Shown here: positions 43,566 through 51,565 of the stretch, in pieces
Layout: each line of letters starts with the position of its first letter
How positions within the stretch are numbered: the first letter of the stretch is position 1
DNA from: Thioclava marina
GTDB lineage: Bacteria > Pseudomonadota > Alphaproteobacteria > Rhodobacterales > Rhodobacteraceae
DNA length: 64,000 bases
Direction of reading: 5' to 3'
NCBI RefSeq assembly: GCF_002020135.1
Contig: NZ_MPZS01000001.1
Coordinates: 1,054,001-1,118,000 of the forward strand
Program-made: the position numbers and the translations under genes
Notes under the pieces: model-generated
Told to the model about the DNA's origin: nothing
The model's input: the letters and a program-made list of their open reading frames with translations, nothing else
Database searches by the model: none

Positions 43566-44750
43566 TTACCCTTTCACCGCAGCGACCGCCTCAAGGATCG
43601 CATCGGCGATGTAATCGAGATCGGGCTGCTTGAGACGCGCGGGCAGGCGTGTGTCGCAGGCACGCATCAGCATCGCACGGGTCTTGGGTAGCTCCGGCAC
43701 ATCCCCGAGGAACTGCCAGTTCCAATAGGCGCGTGCATTGTCTTCGCTCAGGCCGAAGACCTGCACGCCGACACCCCGGGCCTTCGCCTCGGTTTGCAGC
43801 TTGCGGGCCTCGTCGTCGGTCCACTCGCCCGCGAGGTTGAATTGCAGCGAGTCCGGCGCGCGGGTCTCGGGGCCAAGCGGCGGGGGAACGTCGAGCCACT
43901 CGCTCGTGTTCAGGCGCTCGGCGACGTAATCGTGGTTCGCGCGACCGTCGTTCACGCGGCGCTCGACTTCGGGGATCTGGGGGCGGATCACCGCCGCCGA
44001 AAGGTTCTGCATCCGGCAGTTATAAAGCGGCAGCTTGTTCTGCCACTGCACGAAGGAGTTTTGCAGGCCCGGGTGCTTCTTCCAGTTATGCTCGTAAGCG
44101 CCCGACATGATCACGGCGCGGGCGGCCAGTTCCGGGTCGTCGGTCAGCAGGATGCCGCCTTCGCCCGCGTTGATGAGCTTGTAGGACTGGAAGGAGAGGC
44201 AGCCGATCTTGCCGATCGTGCCGATCTTCTTGCCGTTCCAGAGCGTGCCCAGCGAATGCGCCGCATCTTCGATCACCGGGACGCCCTTCTCCCCGGCAAG
44301 CTCCATGATCACATCCATGTCGGAGGTGTGCCCGCGCATGTGGCTGATCATCACCGCGTCGATGCTGTCATCGAACTTGGCGCGGAAATCATCCAGATCG
44401 ATACGATAATTCGCGCCGACCTCGATCAGCACCGGCACGCAATCGGCATGGACGATGGCCGAGGGTACAGCGGCGAAAGTGAAGGCCGGGACCAGCACGC
44501 GCGCGCCGCGCGGCAGGTCGAGCGCCTTCATCGCGAGGAAGAGCGCTTGCGAGCAGGACGACACCGCGACCGCGTATTTCACGCCCATGAACTCGGCAAA
44601 CTCGGCCTCGAGCCGGGCGACGGGCGCATTCTCCGAGGTGTAGCGGAACAGATCCCCGCTTGCGAGAAGGCGGTCGATCTCGGCGCGGGCGGCCTCGGGG
44701 ATGGGTTCGGCGTCGTAGCAGTTCGGGGCGATTTGTCCGTCACGCGGCAT
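43566..44750 (-). CDS. DegT/DnrJ/EryC1/StrS-family PLP aminotransferase
   Basis: 394 residues, fold-type I. The PLP lysine is in SFQSYKLINAGEGG, the cofactor-binding DAAHSLGT precedes it, and SSCSQALFLAMKAL is the usual phosphate-binding segment. Most relatives aminate keto-sugars, but there are no sugar-nucleotide or polysaccharide genes here. The neighbours upstream are a Puu-like amine pathway, so another substrate is plausible. It lies 103 bases downstream of the FAD oxidase gene, with its own leader that forms a 9-base hairpin over the ribosome site, so it may be separately controlled. Confidence 0.88.
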   Translation of the reverse strand: MPRDGQIAPNCYDAEPIPEAARAEIDRLLASGDLFRYTSENAPVARLEAEFAEFMGVKYAVAVSSCSQALFLAMKALDLPRGARVLVPAFTFAAVPSAIVHADCVPVLIEVGANYRIDLDDFRAKFDDSIDAVMISHMRGHTSDMDVIMELAGEKGVPVIEDAAHSLGTLWNGKKIGTIGKIGCLSFQSYKLINAGEGGILLTDDPELAARAVIMSGAYEHNWKKHPGLQNSFVQWQNKLPLYNCRMQNLSAAVIRPQIPEVERRVNDGRANHDYVAERLNTSEWLDVPPPLGPETRAPDSLQFNLAGEWTDDEARKLQTEAKARGVGVQVFGLSEDNARAYWNWQFLGDVPELPKTRAMLMRACDTRLPARLKQPDLDYIADAILEAVAAVKG

Positions 44751-44753
44751 GGC

Positions 44754-44786
44754 AAGATTTCCTGAAACTGATATTTGGGAAATCTT
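44754..44786 (-). promoter_or_regulatory. Hairpin over the ribosome site of the aminotransferase gene
   Basis: AAGATTTCC (44754-44762) and GGAAATCTT (44778-44786) form a perfect 9-base dyad with a 15-base loop. On the minus strand the 3' arm holds AGGAAA, 7 bases before the ATG, so pairing would hide the Shine-Dalgarno. An operator is the alternative reading. Confidence 0.55.
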
Positions 44787-44853
44787 ACACTCTGTGTGGA
44801 TATTTCTCCAGTGACCATTTCATGACGAAATCGGGACGTGGCAGTTTGCCGCT

Positions 44854-46155
44854 TCAGATGCCCAGCTTGTCGCGCATAGAGAACCATGTCATCGCGGCGA
44901 TCAGGAGCGGGCTACGCAGCAGCGCGCCGCCCGGAAAACTCGGCACCTTGAGCCCCGCCATCAGGTCGAACTGCCCGGCCTGTCCCGCAACTGCCTCGGC
45001 CATGATCTTGCCCGCCATCGTGCCCATCGCCACGCCATGTCCCGAAAAGCCGCTGGCCGAAAGCGCGTTCTTGAGGGGCCGTGCAAAGTAGGGCATCCGG
45101 GTGCGGGTGATCGCCAGCGTCCCGCCCCAGGCGTAATCGATGCGCACATCGGCAAGACCGGGATAGACCTCGAGCATCGGCTTGCGCACGGTCTCGACGA
45201 TATCGGGGAACTTGTACCCATAGCTCTCCCCGCCACCGAACAGCAGCCGGTTATCTTCGGACAGCCGCCAGTAATTGACGACGAACTTGGTGTCGGCCAC
45301 GGCGATATTGGCGCGCAGCACCTCGTCGACGCGATCGCCCAGCGGTTCGGTCGCGAGGATGAAATTGTTGATCGGCATCACCCGCGCAGCCACGCGCGGC
45401 GAAAGATCCCCCAGATAGCCATTGGCCGCGAAGATCAGGTGATCGGCGTCGACATGGCCATGTTGGGTCTGGATGCGCACCGGCTCTCCGGGACGGATGT
45501 GATGGACAAGCGAACCCTCGTGGATCGCGACTCCTGCCTTGTCGCAGGCAAGCGCCAGACCTTGCGCGAAATTGAGCGGATGCAGATGCCCCGCCCCGCG
45601 ATCGAGATCGCCGCCGATATAGGCCTCGGAAGGGAGCAGTGCATGCAGATCCTCGCGAAACAGCGGCTCGATCTGGTCATAGCCGTAATCGCGGGCGAGT
45701 TTCTCGACCATCTTGTGTGAATGGGCGACCTCGGCCTCGGTCCGGCAGGCATGGGCGATGCCGGGATAGAAGGTCACGTCTATCTCGTGGCGCGCGATCA
45801 GATCACGGATCAGACCTTTCGCGTCCTCGCCTATATCCCAAAGCCGATGCGCCATCTCGCGCCCGTGGATCTTCTCGAGCGCGTCCTGCTCCAGCCGCTG
45901 CCCCGACCCCACCTGTCCACCATTGCGTCCCGAGGCACCGAAGCCGACGCGATGGGCCTCGAGCAGGATCACCGAAAGCCCTTTCTCGGCGAGATGCAGC
46001 GCCGCCGAAAGCCCCGTGAACCCGCCACCGATCACGCAGACATCGGCACGCTGCTGGCCCTTGAGCTCGGGCCAGCGTTTCCTCGTCAACGCGGTCGCGG
46101 CGTAATAGGAGGGCGCGTGCTCGCCCCTGCGGTCATTGGCGAAAAGCAGGTTCAT
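44854..46155 (-). CDS. FAD-dependent amine oxidase, gamma-glutamylputrescine oxidase-like (PuuB type)
   Basis: 433 residues of the DAO/PuuB family. The FAD site is VCVIGGGFTGLSAALHLAEKG, followed by HRVGFGASGRNGGQVGSGQR, the pattern of PuuB-like oxidases. The C-terminal YAWGGTLAITRTRMPYFARP and SGFSGHGVAMGTMAGK close the fold. It is expected to oxidise a gamma-glutamylated amine, releasing hydrogen peroxide. It lies 4 bases after the glutamine synthetase-like gene, so the two are co-translated. Confidence 0.88.
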   Translation of the reverse strand: MNLLFANDRRGEHAPSYYAATALTRKRWPELKGQQRADVCVIGGGFTGLSAALHLAEKGLSVILLEAHRVGFGASGRNGGQVGSGQRLEQDALEKIHGREMAHRLWDIGEDAKGLIRDLIARHEIDVTFYPGIAHACRTEAEVAHSHKMVEKLARDYGYDQIEPLFREDLHALLPSEAYIGGDLDRGAGHLHPLNFAQGLALACDKAGVAIHEGSLVHHIRPGEPVRIQTQHGHVDADHLIFAANGYLGDLSPRVAARVMPINNFILATEPLGDRVDEVLRANIAVADTKFVVNYWRLSEDNRLLFGGGESYGYKFPDIVETVRKPMLEVYPGLADVRIDYAWGGTLAITRTRMPYFARPLKNALSASGFSGHGVAMGTMAGKIMAEAVAGQAGQFDLMAGLKVPSFPGGALLRSPLLIAAMTWFSMRDKLGI

Positions 46156-46159
46156 GAGA

Positions 46160-47524
46160 TCACACGTTCAGCAGAAGATGCTCGCGCTCCCAGGGCGAGA
46201 TGACCTGCAGGAACTCCTTGTATTCGTTGCGCTTGACCGCTTCGTAGACAGCACAGAACTCCGGCCCCAGCACGTCGCGGATCTTCGCATCCTCCGAGAA
46301 AAGATCGAGCGCGTCGCCGAGGTTCACCGGCACATCCTCGGCCGACATATAGGCGTCGCCCAGACATTCGGGCTTGGGCATCTGCTGCTCTTTCAGCCCC
46401 AGGTAGGCGCAGGCGAGCGAGGCCGCGAGCCCGAGATAGGGGTTGCAGTCCATCCCCGCGAGGCGGTTCTCGATCCGCCGGGCGGCAGGCCCCGAGATCG
46501 GCACGCGCAGGCCCGTGGTACGGTTGTCGCGGCCCCATTCGAGGTTGATGGGGGCGGCGAAGTCGGGAACGTAGCGGCGATAGCTGTTCACGTAGGGCGC
46601 CAGCAGCGCGATCACCGCGGGCAGGTGGTTTTGCAGCCCTGCGATGCAATGCAGGAAAGCTTCCGTCTCGCCGCCCTTCTCGTCCGAGAAGATGTTCTCG
46701 CCGGTTTCGATGTCGATCACCGACTGGTGGATATGCATCGCTGAACCCGGTTCGCCCTCGATCGGCTTGGCCATGAAGGTCGCAAAGCAATCGTGGCGCA
46801 ACGCCGCCTCGCGGATCAGCCGCTTGAAGTAGAAGATCTGGTCGGCCAGATGCACCGGGTCGCCATGGGCGAGGTTGATCTCGATCTGGCCCGCTCCGCC
46901 TTCCTGCAAGATGCCGTCGATCTCGAACCCCTGAAGCTCGGCGAAGTCGTAGATGTCGTCGATCACCTTGCCGTATTCATCGACCGCCGACATCGAATAG
47001 GCCTGTTTCGCTGCCGCGCGACGGCCCGAGCGCCCCATCGGCGGGATGATCGGCTGGTTCGGGTCGATATTGCGCGCAACGAGGAAGAATTCCATCTCGG
47101 GGGCGACGACGGGCTTCCAGCCCTCGGCCTCGTACAGCGCCATCACGCGCTTGAGGACATTGCGCGGCGCGATCGGCACCGGGTTGCCCTGCTGGTCCTC
47201 GACATCGTGGATGATCTGCAAGGTCCAGTCCGCGGTCCAGGGCGCGGCGGTCGCGGTCGAGAAATCGGGCACGAGGATCATGTCAGGCTCGGTGAACGCG
47301 CCCGAGGGGTTGTCGGTCCACTCGCCGGTGATCGTCTGCAAAAAGATCGAGTTCGGTAGGAAGAACCGGTCCTGGAACTGGAATTTCGACGCGGGCATGG
47401 CCTTGCCGCGCGCCACCCCGGCAATGTCGGCGACGATGCATTCCACCTCGTCGAGGCGGCGACCCTCAAGATAGTCGCGCGCGGCCTGCGGGATGCGGTC
47501 GGTCCAGTCCTTCATCGAGTCCAT
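46160..47524 (-). CDS. Glutamine synthetase family ligase, gamma-glutamylputrescine synthetase-like (PuuA type)
   Basis: 454 residues. It has the superfamily catalytic blocks APEMEFFLVA, EGGAGQIEINLAH, GSAMHIHQSV, NSYRRYVPD, RDNRTTGLRVP and RIENRLAGMDCNPYL. With a PuuB-like oxidase next and a glutamine amidotransferase before it, it fits a gamma-glutamylation pathway for putrescine or a similar amine. It is separated from the amidotransferase gene by 3 bases. It differs clearly from the transporter-linked paralogue at 6122-7453, so the two probably serve different amines. Confidence 0.9.
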   Translation of the reverse strand: MDSMKDWTDRIPQAARDYLEGRRLDEVECIVADIAGVARGKAMPASKFQFQDRFFLPNSIFLQTITGEWTDNPSGAFTEPDMILVPDFSTATAAPWTADWTLQIIHDVEDQQGNPVPIAPRNVLKRVMALYEAEGWKPVVAPEMEFFLVARNIDPNQPIIPPMGRSGRRAAAKQAYSMSAVDEYGKVIDDIYDFAELQGFEIDGILQEGGAGQIEINLAHGDPVHLADQIFYFKRLIREAALRHDCFATFMAKPIEGEPGSAMHIHQSVIDIETGENIFSDEKGGETEAFLHCIAGLQNHLPAVIALLAPYVNSYRRYVPDFAAPINLEWGRDNRTTGLRVPISGPAARRIENRLAGMDCNPYLGLAASLACAYLGLKEQQMPKPECLGDAYMSAEDVPVNLGDALDLFSEDAKIRDVLGPEFCAVYEAVKRNEYKEFLQVISPWEREHLLLNV

Positions 47525-47527
47525 CGG

Positions 47528-48238
47528 TCAGCTTTCCGGGCGCGTCTGCGCCCTTTCCTGTAGAAAGAAATCGGCAATCCGTGCCGCCATGCGCCCGGAA
47601 CCGCTTGAGGCGCCGCCGGGTGCGCCGAGCCTCGCCCGCGCGGCCTCCATCCGGTCATCGGGCACGACGCCGCGCCCGCGTGTGTCCATCAGCCCCTCGA
47701 CGAACGTATCGCGGAACTCGGGATGGGGCTGCACGGTGAAGATCGTATCGCCGTAAACGAGCGCCGGATAGGCGCAGAACTCATTGCCCGCGACGGGCGT
47801 GGCGCCGGGTGGCAGCTTCGTCACCTGATCCTGATGCCAGGCGTTGAGCGTCACCGTCTCGCCGTTGAAGTCGTAATCCTGCGGCCCCACGGCCCAGCCG
47901 CCCTCGAATTTCTCGACCTTGCCGCCAAGTGCCTGCGCGATGATCTGGTGGCCGAAGCACACGCCCACCATCGGCACTTTCGCCTCATGCGCCTTGCGGA
48001 TGAAATCCTCGAGTGGCGGGATGAAGGGATGATCCTCGTAGGCGCCGTGGCGCGAGCCGGTGATCAGCCACCCCTCGCACTCATGCACGTCTTTGGGGAA
48101 CTGCATGTGCTCGACGTCGTAGCGCGCGAAACTCAGGCCGCGCCCTGCCAGCAGGGTTTCGAACATGTCGGGATAGTCGCCCGCCTGGTCGCGCAGCACG
48201 TCAGGGGATTGGCCGGTTTGAAGGATGCCGATACGCAT
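47528..48238 (-). CDS. Class I glutamine amidotransferase (GMP synthase-like)
   Basis: 236 residues. The catalytic cysteine is in VGVCFGHQIIAQALGG, and the His/Glu pair is in QPHPEF. It is of the GMPS-like GATase1 subgroup rather than the C26 peptidase type of PuuD. Within this operon it may cleave gamma-glutamyl-gamma-aminobutyrate or a similar product, which is inference from context. ATG 48238 (MRIGILQTGQSPD) is the start; 28 upstream codons are rejected. Its leader can form a hairpin including the ribosome site. Confidence 0.87.
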   Translation of the reverse strand: MRIGILQTGQSPDVLRDQAGDYPDMFETLLAGRGLSFARYDVEHMQFPKDVHECEGWLITGSRHGAYEDHPFIPPLEDFIRKAHEAKVPMVGVCFGHQIIAQALGGKVEKFEGGWAVGPQDYDFNGETVTLNAWHQDQVTKLPPGATPVAGNEFCAYPALVYGDTIFTVQPHPEFRDTFVEGLMDTRGRGVVPDDRMEAARARLGAPGGASSGSGRMAARIADFFLQERAQTRPES

Positions 48239-48244
48239 GGAAGA

Positions 48245-48270
48245 TCCGCTCGTGAGCTCTTTTGAGCGGA
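48245..48270 (-). promoter_or_regulatory. Leader hairpin before the amidotransferase gene
   Basis: TCCGCTC (48245-48251) and GAGCGGA (48264-48270) pair perfectly around 12 bases. On the minus strand the 3' arm includes the GCGGA that could act as Shine-Dalgarno, 6 bases before the ATG. Confidence 0.4.
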
Positions 48271-48343
48271 GCCTAGTGCGGGGCGGGTAGCGCGGCAAGG
48301 GGGGCCGAGCCGTTCCCGGCATCAGGCCGCCATCGAGAGGCGC

Positions 48344-49366
48344 TTAAGTCTTGCGTTTGCGGAAAATCTGCTCACGCCCGATACGGTCGAGCAACTCGCG
48401 CGACGCCTCGGTGCCGAAATGCGGCCGATGTGCGAGATCGGGCAGGCGTGCCGAGATCTCCGCGCTCAGCTCCTCGGGCAGAAGCGACAGCGTCGCTTCC
48501 GACACCATCAGGCTCTCGACCGGGATACCCTCGGCATAGATGATCTCGTGGCGTGCGAATACGAGCGCGTAATAATCGACGAAACCGCCTTCGCGACGCC
48601 AGACATTCTCGTCATCGACGAGATGTTTCGCCTGCACGAGAATTTCCGAAGTATCGGCCAGCCGCTGCCTGCCGCGCCGGTAGAGAAAAACCCGATGGTG
48701 GGGCGAGATCACCAGATCGCCCTCATTGCCCAGAACACCCGCCGAAATCACCACGGGGGCGAAACTGCCCCATGCCCGCATCGTGGCCTTCGCGACCAGT
48801 TCCACCGGTTGCGGACCGTTATCGCGTGTCAGAACACGATCACCGGCCTTGAGCTGCTCGATCGGCAGCTGCGCGCCCCCCGCAAGCGTGATCATCGTCC
48901 CGGTGGTGAAAGCCACGCAGACCAGATCAGCGAGCTGCACCTCGCCCGGATCGTCGCTCGCCTCGAGAAGCGTGTAATCGAGCCGCGGCGCGATCGGCGA
49001 AAGCGGCAGGGCGAAATGACGCCCGCTCGGGTCGTGCCGGATCAGCAAGACATCGACCGTGTCACCTTCGGGCGTCATCATCAGGTGGCGTGCGGCAAGG
49101 ATCAGAGGATCGCCCGGCACTCCGAGCTCGGATCCCTCGGCCACCTGTGCATGAGCGCCACTTTGCGCGAGGATCAGCTTGCGGGATTTTGCCTGACGGT
49201 CCAACTGGTAGATATCGCCCGGCTCGCAGAATTCTGCCGGCCCAAGACCGTCACCCTGGTTGGCGCCCGACGTCACCCAGAGGTCTTCGGCCTCGAAGAC
49301 ATGAACGGTCTGGCTGGGGTTTGGCACGCGCACTCCCTTGCCCGTCCGGGCTTCCTGTGTGGGCAT
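48344..49366 (-). CDS. Hint-domain (hedgehog/intein-type) protein
   Basis: 340 residues. The Hint module starts at about residue 150 with VCVAFTTGTMITLAGGAQLPIEQLKAGDRVLTRDNGPQ split over two strands and continues to VISPHHRVFLYRR. The Cys151 nucleophile, the block-A GTxI segment and the HHRV block are all present, so self-processing is conceivable. Proteins of this kind are frequent in Rhodobacteraceae, often with a beta-rich N-terminal part; partners and role are unknown. A GTG at 49327, preceded by AGGGAG, is an alternative start. It is transcribed alone. Confidence 0.82.
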   Translation of the reverse strand: MPTQEARTGKGVRVPNPSQTVHVFEAEDLWVTSGANQGDGLGPAEFCEPGDIYQLDRQAKSRKLILAQSGAHAQVAEGSELGVPGDPLILAARHLMMTPEGDTVDVLLIRHDPSGRHFALPLSPIAPRLDYTLLEASDDPGEVQLADLVCVAFTTGTMITLAGGAQLPIEQLKAGDRVLTRDNGPQPVELVAKATMRAWGSFAPVVISAGVLGNEGDLVISPHHRVFLYRRGRQRLADTSEILVQAKHLVDDENVWRREGGFVDYYALVFARHEIIYAEGIPVESLMVSEATLSLLPEELSAEISARLPDLAHRPHFGTEASRELLDRIGREQIFRKRKT

Positions 49367-49515
49367 TCGCCTTCGATTACCGCCCCCCCGGCCCCAGGGT
49401 CAAGCGAAGTTAGATGCGACGGCCTGTGCGTGGATGCGCTTGCCGCCCGGGCAGGGCGAGCTATTGTGCGGCGAAAGCCGGCGGCAGCCGGAACAGAACA
49501 GGAGAGGAGCGCGAG

Positions 49516-50295
49516 ATGGATCTGGGGATCAGAGGCCGCAAGGCGATCGTTTGTGCAGGCTCGAAAGGGCTCGGGCGTGGCTGCGCGATGGCGCTGGCCG
49601 AAGCGGGGGTCGACCTGATCCTCAACGCACGCGGGGCCGATGCGCTGGCCGCGACCGCCAATGACATCGAAGCCGCAACCGGCGTCTCGGTCATTCCCGT
49701 CGCCGCCGATATCACCACCCATGAAGGCCGCGCGGCGGTACTCGATGCGGCAGGCGCGGTCGACATCCTCGTGACCAATGCGGGCGGCCCCCCTCCGGGA
49801 ATGTGGACCGACTGGTCGCGCGAGGATTTCATCAAGGCGCTCGATGCGAACATGCTTGCGCCGATCGCGATGATGCAGGCGACGCTCCCGGCCATGATCG
49901 AGCGCGGCTGGGGCCGGGTCGTCAATATCACCTCGCAATCGGTGCGCGCGCCGATCGCGGCGCTGGGTCTGTCGAACGCCGCGCGGTCCGGCCTCACCGG
50001 CTTCGTCGCCGGCACCGCGCGTCAGGTCGCCCCGCACGGGGTGAACATCAACAATCTGCTGCCCGGCATCCACGCCACCGACCGCGCGATCTCGCTCGAC
50101 ACGGGCGTTGCGAAGGCCAAGGGGATCAGCCTCGAAGAGGCAAAGGCCGAGCGCTGCGCCACCATCCCCGCCCGACGCTATGGCACGCCCGAAGAATTCG
50201 GCGCGACCTGCGCCTTCATGTGTTCCGTCCATGCGGGCTTCATGATCGGCCAGAACGTGATGCTCGACGGCGGCGCCAACAATATCTCGATTTGA
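49516..50295 (+). CDS. Short-chain dehydrogenase/reductase lacking the Tyr-Lys pair
   Basis: 259 residues. The dinucleotide loop CAGSKGLGRG (13-22), the NAGG motif (88-91) and the catalytic Ser140 in NITSQS are present. At the place of YxxxK the sequence is SNAAR: the Tyr position is Ser153 and the Lys position Arg157, aligned from the conserved SGLTGF that follows. The protein ends with MLDGGANNISI as SDRs do. It may bind NAD(P) with altered or lost activity. ATG 49516 has GGAGAGG upstream. It is followed by an ABC ATPase gene after 75 bases including a hairpin. Confidence 0.88.
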   Translation: MDLGIRGRKAIVCAGSKGLGRGCAMALAEAGVDLILNARGADALAATANDIEAATGVSVIPVAADITTHEGRAAVLDAAGAVDILVTNAGGPPPGMWTDWSREDFIKALDANMLAPIAMMQATLPAMIERGWGRVVNITSQSVRAPIAALGLSNAARSGLTGFVAGTARQVAPHGVNINNLLPGIHATDRAISLDTGVAKAKGISLEEAKAERCATIPARRYGTPEEFGATCAFMCSVHAGFMIGQNVMLDGGANNISI

Positions 50296-50310
50296 GCGCG
50301 CTTGCATGGC

Positions 50311-50335
50311 GGGCGGAGGGCTGTTATCTCCGCCC
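50311..50335 (+). terminator. Hairpin between the SDR and ABC ATPase genes
   Basis: GGGCGGAG (50311-50318) and CTCCGCCC (50328-50335) pair perfectly. No T-run follows immediately, so it may be a weak or Rho-assisted stop. Confidence 0.45.
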
Positions 50336-50370
50336 CCAATGTCCGAGTGTTTTAATCGAGATTAAGCGAC

Positions 50371-51456
50371 GTGAGCGCAACCCCGATCCCTCCGCGCCTC
50401 GAGGTGCAATCGCTGCGGCGGGTCTTCGATGGCCAGCCCGTCGTCGAGGATGTGTCCTTCGCGATCCCGGCGGGACAAGTCACCTGCCTGCTCGGCCCCT
50501 CGGGCTGCGGTAAATCCACGACCCTGCGAATGATCGCGGGCGTGGACATGCAAGATGAAGGCCGCATCTTCGTCGATGGCAAGCTGATCTGTGACACCGT
50601 CTTTCGGGTCCCGCCCGAGCGTCGCGCGATCGGGCTGATGTTTCAGGACTTCGCACTCTTCCCCCATCTCACCGTGGCCGAGAACGTGGCCTTCGGCCTC
50701 AAGGGGAGTGCCTCGGAGAAACGCGCGCGCGTCGGGGAACTGCTGGGCAAGGTCCGCCTGCAGCGGCATGCGAACAGCTACCCGCATGCGCTCTCGGGGG
50801 GCGAGCAGCAGCGCGTGGCGCTGGCGCGTGCTCTGGCCCCGCGCCCCGGCATCCTACTGATGGACGAGCCCTTCTCCGGCCTGGACGAGCGTCTGCGCGA
50901 TGATATCCGCGACGACACTCTGGCGCTTCTGAAGGACGAGGGAACAGCCGTTCTGCTTGTCACGCACGAACCGCATGAAGCGATGCGCATGGCCGACGAG
51001 ATCTTGCTGATGCGCGCCGGACAAATCGTCCAGCGTGGCGCGCCCTACAATCTCTACAACGCGCCCGTGGATCGCGCGGCGGCAGCTTTCTTCTCCGATA
51101 TCAACGTGTTGAAGGGGCGGGTGCAGGGCGCACTCACGCCCACGCCCTTCGGAGATTTCCTCACGCCGGGCCATCCCGACGGGACCGAGATCGACATCGT
51201 GATCCGCCCGCAGCACCTCAAGATCGACTTCGACCGCGCCGGACGCGGCCCCAACCCGACACCGCAGGACGGCACGCCCGCACGCGGCATCGTCGAGCGC
51301 GCCCGCTTCCTCGGCCGTGAGAGCCTCGTCGAGTTCCGCATGGAGTTCGACGGCTCGATCCTGCGCGCCAGCGTTCCCAATGTCTTCCTGCCCAAACCCG
51401 GCACGCCGATGTGGCTGATGATCCGCCGTGATCGCTGCTTCGTCTTCGGCGCCTGA
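50371..51456 (+). CDS. ABC transporter ATP-binding protein, ferric iron (FbpC) type, orphan
   Basis: 361 residues, GTG start with poor Shine-Dalgarno. Walker A LGPSGCGKST, Q-loop MFQDFALFPHLT, signature LSGGEQQR, Walker B ILLMDEPFSGLD, switch His in VTHEPHEAM. The C-terminal TOBE-like region (about 245-361) with VIRPQHLKI and GRESLVEFRMEFDGS is typical of FbpC/PotA-class ATPases. No permease or binding protein gene is adjacent, so its partners must be elsewhere in the genome. Confidence 0.88.
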   Translation: MSATPIPPRLEVQSLRRVFDGQPVVEDVSFAIPAGQVTCLLGPSGCGKSTTLRMIAGVDMQDEGRIFVDGKLICDTVFRVPPERRAIGLMFQDFALFPHLTVAENVAFGLKGSASEKRARVGELLGKVRLQRHANSYPHALSGGEQQRVALARALAPRPGILLMDEPFSGLDERLRDDIRDDTLALLKDEGTAVLLVTHEPHEAMRMADEILLMRAGQIVQRGAPYNLYNAPVDRAAAAFFSDINVLKGRVQGALTPTPFGDFLTPGHPDGTEIDIVIRPQHLKIDFDRAGRGPNPTPQDGTPARGIVERARFLGRESLVEFRMEFDGSILRASVPNVFLPKPGTPMWLMIRRDRCFVFGA

Positions 51457-51565
51457 GCCGGGAAATCGGCCATCTCGCGGGCGACTGTTAACGCTCCGGA
51501 AAGCCGCTTCGCCCTAGTCTGACCGCAGGTATTCCCGAAAGGGGGCTGAAAGGGGTCAGATCAGA

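Noticed and set aside
43283-43633. 116-codon frame on the plus strand before the aminotransferase gene
   Set aside because: Arg/Ser-rich and runs into the aminotransferase gene antisense; no ribosome site.
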